Source: Larimichthys crocea (taxonomy: Eukaryota > Chordata > Actinopteri > Sciaenidae). Taken from it: a stretch of 64,000 nucleotides of DNA. The DNA lies in NCBI RefSeq assembly GCF_000972845.2, contig NC_040018.1:9206657-9270656 (forward strand). Reading direction: 5' to 3'. The translations under genes and the position numbers were made by a program. This document shows, one piece after another, positions 49,401-58,400 of the stretch (position 1 is the first letter of the stretch; the number at the start of each line of letters is the position of its first letter). The notes under the pieces were generated by a model. That model did no database searches and was not told the origin of the DNA. It was given only the letters and a program-made list of their open reading frames with translations.

Positions 49401-52400
49401 CAAAACAGAATGAGAATCTATATGCAAACTGAGTCTAATTAGTCAAGAACTAAGTCAGTGACATCTAGAAAGCCTACAGTTCATGTACATTTATGTTAGA
49501 AAGGATGTGGCGTGTTAAAGCAGCTCCAAGCGTGCATTTATAAGACTTGAATTGTTTGACACTAATTCTGCATTACTGCAACACTGTATAGCAAGTGGTA
49601 ACTTTTATTCTTGGTAACTATCAAATGTGCTCCTATAAAACTGCATCATAGAATTTTTGATGTAACCCTGTTACATACAGTCTCATCCAAAGTGCAGAAG
49701 ACAGTCTTGGATGGTCTCTATAGAAAAGCTTAGGGCCCCGCCGGCAGTGGTGCCCAAACTGCTCCACAAAAGGCTGGTATGGCTGCAGGTTTTCCTTCCA
49801 ACCAACCAAGAGCACACAGTTTGACCAATCAACTCTCTGAAGACTGAGATTAGTTGATTAAATGAGTCAAGTCTGGTGTGCTCCTGTTTGGTTGGAAGGA
49901 AAACCTGCAGCCACACCGGCCTTTTGTGGAACAGTTTGGGCACCCCTAACTTAGGGGAAGCAGCTGTGCGCTGCTTGGAACATTAACCACCTTCCTCGCC
50001 TCATTCTGCTGCAGTAATTGGTCCATTACTGTACATCCTGAGTGTTGACCCATCGCCCCTACGGGTGGGAAATTTTTTTAGATATTTTTTTCCCCTCTAT
50101 CAGCCACAAGGGGCAACGATGAGCCTATTCCATATTTAAAATCAAATGAACTGGCCATGAGAAGGTGACATGTATGCTGTATTGTGAGTTAAATTTCAAC
50201 ACTACCTAGACTGTCTTCACATAGTTACAACAATTATATAAACTGACACAAAGAACAGCTATTACTATTGAACCACACTGTGTAACAGCTGTTGCACCGG
50301 TTACTCAGTGCTGTTTGGACACAAAAAAAAGTTGTTGAGGTGAGGAGATTTTTCAGTGTGTCCAGAGAATGGCACCAACTCACACTTCCTGATAACTGAA
50401 ATAAAAATACCCAGACATTAGCAACATGTTTGTTGTTAGACGCACAAGGTTTAGTCAAAATAACCAGTGGATGTGTGGTATGCAATCCATCTTGACAATG
50501 TGTGCCACTCAATCTAGAGATGCATCCCAAATATACTGCCATCAGATGGCTGTAAGGGTTGTTTAGCAGCTGAAAGGGAGAGCGGTCATATATGCAAGCT
50601 GTTGTGGATGACAGATGCTGCTTAAAATCAGACATGAATATTTACTTTGCCCCACAAGCATCACTGGAATTGTTTTTTTTTTCTCTGCAAACAGATGTGC
50701 ATACTGGTTAAAGACTGTAAAATGAAAGGGAAAGAGACAAGCTCTCAAACATAAATTCACAGAATATGTTATTCTGGAAAGGTTTATGTGAGTGTGCCTC
50801 CATCTAAACACCAACACAAAACATGAGCAGGTGAGGAAAATATTCCCTTTGAAAAGATGAAGATGCCACTTTGAACAATGTGCCTTCAAAAAATAGAGCG
50901 TAATTCTTGCTATAACATATATTTCACCTGGCAAGCATTGGAACACATCAATGGTACAACACCTGAGGTGCATTTTCACTCATTGTACTCTCGTTAAGTA
51001 AGGTGTTTCATGTGATGTTTACAGAAGTATCAAAAAGCGTTCTCAGCTGGTAGCCCATTTAGCTCAGTTGTCTGTTGTGTGGCAGGTTTGCCAGACCGTC
51101 CAGCAGTGACAGTCTCTAACTGTTCAAAAATCCATTCAAATCTCAAATACATACTGAGCCAGCCATAGTCTCTGCTACCTCAGGGAATGTAACGTATCAT
51201 TTCAAACAGCATGCGCTGTACATTTCTCTTCTATAATGACTTTGTACCACCTCAATCATCACAGTTCTTTTAACAATGGCTCCAGATATTCTGTTGTGTT
51301 TTTATCACTCCACAGGTAAGCAGCGATTAAAAAAAGAAAATATTTCTGTAAAAAAATGCAATGTTTTGTTGAAATAAGTTTTAATATCTGCAGGAGGTTT
51401 TAATGGATTTATAGAACCACAGGGACTGATTTACTTAAAAACTACTGACTTGTTGCAGAACAGAACGGCTTCTGACCCTGCTAGAAAACATTTCAAATAA
51501 AACAAACTTTCTTTCTGTGGACGCTGATGAATAGAGGAAAGTGAGCCTGCAACAGAGCCAATTGTTACTTTTACCTTTTTTTGCGCCGTATGTTGAGTTT
51601 GAACTGAGAGTGAAAAACTTGAAACAGAGGCTTAGCAGGAACTACATTTACAGATTGTAATGTTTTATTTTCTCTCTGACGTCTTTATTGCATCAGCGTC
51701 ACAGACCTGGGCTGGTTAATATGGGAATGTTGTGTGCAGTTATCTTCTGTTGTGAATGAAATTCTCCTCTACATATGGTAACTTGACAGTTTAATATACA
51801 AAAGATCTATTTAATATAAAGAAAATATAAATATTTCATTTAAGATTTATGGTTATTTCTGTTATGAAATAACCATTTGCAAAGCTCTGACTATAATGAT
51901 ACATGTGCCTGTTCTTCTATATTTCTGGTCGTTTGTTTGTTTTAGTGCTGAGTACTCCATGTTGTACACTCTGTATAAGAGTACTTACAGTGGTCGGGGA
52001 GCTGCATTCACTGACTGACTGGCATGTTTCTGAGGCCTCTGATGATGCTGAGCTGGATGACTTCTACAGCAGAAAAACAGAGAAAGCACAAAACTTTGTT
52101 TACTGATTTGGCAAAACTGATCAAGAGTCCATATGTTCGTGTGAGCATGGTGTGTGTGTGAAGCTTAAATATCTGTTTTCAGTCTCTTCCAATAACAAGC
52201 TAAAAATCCCAGTGAGCTGAGATCATTCTGGGTGATTTCCAAAGTAAATCAATTTGGAAAATCAAATGTTGATTTATGAGGATAATTCAGTGGATCAAGG
52301 CTAAATCTCAACATTTTAAGGCTTGTTACCATGGCATCATGTACGTATGTCTATTTCAGTGTGTGCGTATTCGTACCTGGCTAGTGATGTCTGAGGGCAT

Positions 52401-55400
52401 GGGTGACGGGGGCTTGGAATAGATGTTTGCATCCTGGGACACGAAGCCTGAATCGTGGGAGGAGACGCTGCTGAGACGGTGGGCGGCGATGCCCCCCGGT
52501 GGAGGAGGCTGGTGCGGCAGGCTGCTGCGGTAGCGATAGGAGGAGGAGGAGGATGAGGTGGGTGAGTGGGGCTGGGAGCCTCCACCACTGCCACCGATAC
52601 CACCACTACCGCCTCCCCCTGACGAACGTGAGGCACTACTGTGGGCACTGTTGACGCTGCTGCAGGAGGGGTGGAAGGGAAGGGTGCAGAGGAGCAGGAG
52701 GGGGCAGGGTGGAGTGATAGAAGGGTGAGGAGTATGAAGGGGGGATGAGGGTAATGGTAAATATGGAGCAAGGAGTGTATTCAGGGGTAAAGAGCATGAT
52801 GACAGGGTTATGAGGGTCGGTTATTGGTGAAGGTGGTAAATGGATGGTTGGGGGTTGCATTGGAGGTTTTTGCGATTGGTTTACGCAATGAGGTGAAGTT
52901 CAGGTGCAGTTGAAAGCAAGTTGTAGTTGGTTTGTCAGGTTAGTGAAAAGAACGCACAGTTAAAAGCAGAGGCCCAGAAAATAAAAGAAGACCAGGTAGC
53001 CAAACATCCCGCAGGAGAGAAAGAGGGCAAATCACGGGAGTGCACACAAACAACACACACACACACACAAAAGTAGGAGGTAAACAAGTGAGTGAGAGAC
53101 AAGTACAGAGAGTGATGGTGGTGAGGGGAAGGGGGGAGAGGAGGAGAGAAAAAGGGGGAGGAGGGGGGATACAGTGTGTAAGGTTATGAGGAGCCGAGGC
53201 ACACACACACACACAATATACACTGCAGGCAAAAAGGCTGTGAACCTGCATGCTGTAGAGCTTCGCCTGGAGGGCGACTGCTACTACAATTATACATGAC
53301 AGAGACTCACACACACACTCACACATACACCAAGTGATTTTTGTTTCAGACAAAGAACTACAGAATCCATTTTAGATTAGAGAATCCTTCTTGTGCTATT
53401 CAAAGTTTCTCTTTGAGTATCGTATGCATTTAGAGCAAAAGACTTCAGAGACTTTACATAAGCTGATGATACCTAACAGTGACTCGACTGGAGTCGCTCT
53501 TTTTACTGACTTGAAACTTGAATTGACGGAGAGTAAATGACTTGGGACACGAGGACTCTGCGTTCTTGTTATGTTTCCAGTTTAAATATTAAATATAAAA
53601 TGCCCAAAATATTGACATTACAAGTGTTTGTGTAACATTGTAACTGTAATGTAACTGGGACTTGCCTTCACGAAGGACTGCCCAAGAAGAAATGACTTGA
53701 GACTTGGACTAAATGATGAGTCACCTATCAGATATCTACGATTTATGTCAAAATTCAGAATGATCTTTCATTCATACTTCGATAGAAAGTTTCTCTGTCT
53801 GAAGTCTGTGATTCATTTATTTAGAGAGTCGCTAAACTGAAGATGACTGGACACACAGTAATGATGGACGGACACAGTGAAACATAAACATCAGCAAAGG
53901 CTCCTCTTTCTGATATTATAAGACAAGGTGTTGGTTATGTCTGTGTGTGTGTATGTGTGTGTATGTGTGTGTGTGTACCTGCACATGCTGCTCTTGCGGG
54001 AGCCAGAGCTGCTTGGAGATGAAGGAGGCGTCTGATAGGACCAGCTGTAATCGGACCCCTTCAGATCTTTAATCACCTGAGAGAAGATGAACAGAGTGAG
54101 TTGAAAAGTGTGTTTGTCATTTGTGTCTCTCTTTATGTGTGGCCTGCACGTTTGTGTGTGTGTGCGTTTCACCTGTTCACTCGCTGGTGGCAGTTTGTGA
54201 GGATCGGTCGTCAGCACAGTGAGGTCATCGATGATGGCCTGGAGGTGGGTGATCTCTCCCAACATGGCGATCTCACCGTTCTAAAAATAAAAGGTTAAAC
54301 AAGGAGATTAAAACAAAATAGAAGGAAGGACTCTCACTTCCTAATTTTATTAGACTGTTTATTAAACTGCAACCACGATGGCTGCAAGCAAGGATGATGA
54401 AATTCTGTTATTTTGCATCATTAGAAGAAAGGACAGTGGTGTGATTGGATACATTCATCTAGAAAACAACACGATTTTATTTTATTTCGCAACTTGAACG
54501 TCAACTTGAAGGTTCTATATTTGATTTCCCCTAAATTTGCCATATCATGATATACACGGCCATAACACACACACACACACACACACACACGTGTCATGAA
54601 TCACTTTTTTCTTGTTTATCGACATCTACATTGGTTCTTTGCAACAACTACTCTTGGGAGGAATGATTAATGAATGATAACAACATATTAGTCCTGGGCT
54701 TCCACTTGCATTTAATAGTAGTGTTTTCCCAGTTTTGTAATATCCCATAATGAAACCAGCATCATGACTAATGTCCTTTTTTAACTGCACCATGAACACA
54801 GCACAGCTCTTGCCTTTATTCACAGTTACCATGAGATGGAAACCTTAATTCTTTCATACCAGCTACCCAGGCTCCTTGTATGGCCCTAGGTACCAAGGTA
54901 ATGCTAACATTAACCTGCTGACCGAGAGCGTGCATTTTATGTGACTGGCTCAAAATTGCACACATCCTGTTCTTCCTTATTTGGCTTTGTACATGGTGGA
55001 GGTTTCATTTCAGCTATTGGACACACTGCTCTCATCGCCTGATAAGCGAGTTTGTCTCCTGCAGAGGCACATCAGGGTGCAAAGCAACAGGCAGCCATAG
55101 TGGCTTGGTACTATCCTGCTGGCATAAAATAATGCTTCAAATCACATTTTAATTGAGGTTTGATTAAAGTCCAGGGAAACATAGTGTAAAATGACTTAAT
55201 AACTTAATTGTAGTATTCCAGGAAAGTTGTTTCAGTGTGATATTTGGGTCACAAAAATCATATTGTGAAGACTTGATAGCCACATCCCTTTTTAGCATGT
55301 GATGGACACATTCAAATGCATAATGCATTCCAGTGGAAATCAAGTGTAGCCATATTGTCACTTTTTGTATTTTGGCATCACACAACCAACAGCCCTTGAG

Positions 55401-58400
55401 GCGTTTCGAGAAGGCACTGGACCTTCATCTCTATCGACGGAGCTGCTCAGCAATAGTAGAAGACTATGCAGCAGGTCAGATACCTCTTGCCTCCCTGTCT
55501 ACCCTTTCCTCCCCTCCACTCTGTCATCACCCCTCCATCTGTGTCGCCTCACCACGACAGGCTGAAGGAAGCCGATGAAGGTGCAGAAGCGACCCCTCTC
55601 CTCCACGAGGGCTCGGCGCACTGCCTGCTTCTCTGTCTCCTCCATCAACAGGCACATGTCAGTCACATCCTGCATGGCACTGTCCAGCTGAGGCTGCAGG
55701 TCCCCTCGCCCTGAGGTGTGGAGGGTACATCGGTGGTGAGAGAAACAGAAACGAGGTAAAACAAAGTGAGACGGGCAGGTCGGGGAGAGGGTCGTGATAA
55801 AAAGAGTTTCACCAGAGGAGGTGGATGAAACAGAAGGAAGAAATTTTGATGGAGGTGCCGATAGTGTAAGTGAAAAGGTGTGTGTGGGTTTTTACAGCAG
55901 TAGAAACAAACAAGCATTAACTCTATGTGGGCTTGATGAGATATCACCACCACCAGCCTCTGTTCAAACTACTGGCATACACTATGAAACACAGACAGAG
56001 TGAGACAAAGTAAACAGCAACACCTCATTTGATGTTTTGGCTCTTAACTTAAATTTTTACATCAAACCTATACAGTAGGTGCATCATTATATTATATTAA
56101 CTAAATGTCCAGCTCCTGTCTGTTGCCTGTTGATGGACAGGTAGCATACAGTGGTATTTTTAGAGCCTTTTCACTTAATACAGCGTCTGTTTTGCCCAAT
56201 GAGAGCAGCGAGAGTGAACCAAAGCAGTAAAGTTGCAGGCCATAAAAAAATCATCCATTGAGCTGAAGGTAACTGCAGCGTCAGGCTCTTACGAGCAAGC
56301 TTTTTTACATTACACATGGTCAGTTGATGCATTGTTAATATAACAATATTCATTACAGCAGCTTTAAATCATAAACTGGTATGAATGTTTCATTAGGAAA
56401 ACAACTAGAGGGGTCCTATTTCTATCTTTTGTCCTTAAATGTGGGCTGAAATTTGACTGCAAGATAGTTATATAACAAGATATGCCTTTTGTCAGTAACC
56501 ACTTTTTTGGAACATATGCAGTCTTTGTTTTTCTCACTGTGTCAACTTAGACTGCTAGCTAAAAGTATGCATAAAAAAGTTGATCACAGTGTGTGAGAGT
56601 GTGTAATTTTCCTCCTCTGTCTCTGTGTCAGTCCACATCCAACATAATGGCAGTACAGAGCCAAAGCACAAATAATGTGTTTCTGCCTTCAAACGTTACT
56701 ACTTGCTGTGACTGCACAGCAGTGACAAAAGGTAAAACTATAGGTGCATAGTTATGGTGTAGACAATCCGAATCCTACCTACTGTTAACAGAAAAAAAAC
56801 ATGAAATGAATCGAATGCAAGACATGAAAAAACTCTTTGTAGTGTTACAGCATGCAAACCAGTTGGTGGAGATGTCTGCACTAGCAGATACAGCGAGCAG
56901 AAACCCTGCTGTGTGACTACAAAGTTAATAGTAGCAGCTACAGACGTCATGCAGGAGTCAAGGAAGAAGAAGTTAAATTGCATCATGCGTTGTCGCGGCT
57001 GAAACTGCACGACTCCAACGTCTCAAACGACTATGAAAGTACAGAAGCTGAACTCTAGTCTGTCATCAGGAGACAGACCCTGAAGTGTAGCGCTGTTAGG
57101 AAGTCTAATGTAGCAACTAGTCTTCTTCACAGTCACAGTAGCTACTTTCATACATATACTGTATACATGTACAATGTAGAAAAAGACAAGTAAATTTTTA
57201 TATCTATTACATAACCTCCTGTAAGTAAGACCAAAAAAAGAAAACTATGATTTCAGAAACGTCTTGGTGCATTAAATGGAGCTGTCATGTTGTCAGCTTG
57301 ATGGTAGATTGAGCTCATAGCTCAACATGTGGCAATTAGTTTGTGGTAATTAACTTCAAATTGATATGTTAATAATATATGCACCACAAAAGCATGTTTA
57401 ACCCTTAAATGTCAAAACTGTTCCTTAGGTAACAAATATGCTTGCAAACTTTTCAGAACATAGTCTTGTTTTTTTCATTCATGGATTATCATTTTCAAAA
57501 ACACAGACTATTGTAACGTTATGTTTTCATGTCTTGTGCTAACACGTGCTCAGCAGATTAATCACAATTCACCAACACTGTCTTGTCAGTCATGTGCAAA
57601 GACGACGTGTCCTTTTAGCTACCATTGTCATACTTTGTCATACTTTTGTCAAATCATACTTCTGAAATATCTATCAAAATTATAATTCTCATCATCTATT
57701 GCTTCAGGCACATCATGAAATTTGGCGTGCCATCACGATCCTATGAAGAGGCCCTTAAATGACATTTTTATGGCATTTATTGTTGAGGAATAAATTGTGC
57801 TCATGTGGCACATTTCACAAAATAGGTGTATGCTTAGTTAAATTATCACAAACTCATATTTTTTTTACAAATGACTGCAACATATGAACAGAAATTGGGG
57901 ACAATAGGTCCCTTTGGTTGGTTAAACCAGCCCTGATCACAAGGTGCTCTCCGTTGCCCTGAAGTTAACTTTCATAACTACTGTAATACGCAGAAATGTT
58001 CCCATGGAAAGCTTCTATCACAAATTTAGCAATAACCGCAAAGCAATATGTTGGATAAATTGAGTTCAGCTGGGTTTCAGCCTCCACTACATACATGCAT
58101 GCATAGTAGTCTGCAGGAGAAGGTTGGGAATGTGAGTAAAAAAAGGAAGTGATGCGGCAGAGCTGTAGTGAGCGAAAGGCTGATACTTACCCTGCATCTC
58201 TATTACAGGGGGACAAAATGCCACAGGGAGGGAGAGACAGAGAGAGGAAGGGGAGACAGCGAAAAGGAAGCAAAATAAGGAAAGAGAAAGAGGGGACAGA
58301 GAGAGAAAGGAGGGGGAGAGAGAGAGAGAGAGCAGCAGAACTCATTGTTAAGGTTAGTACAAGGAAGCCATCACAAGACAGCCACAGTGCCACAGGTTAG

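Noticed and set aside
50234..50979. Two overlapping minus-strand frames (133 and 138 codons)
   Set aside because: They lie inside an mtss2 intron, do not match the gene's phase or family, and have no good splice sites.
51040..51105. TAGCTCAGTTG, like a tRNA A box
   Set aside because: No matching B box or cloverleaf follows within tRNA length.
52337..52771. 144-codon minus-strand frame rich in Pro/Ser/Ala
   Set aside because: Out-of-frame reading of the genuine mtss2 exon at 52377-52659 and its intron.
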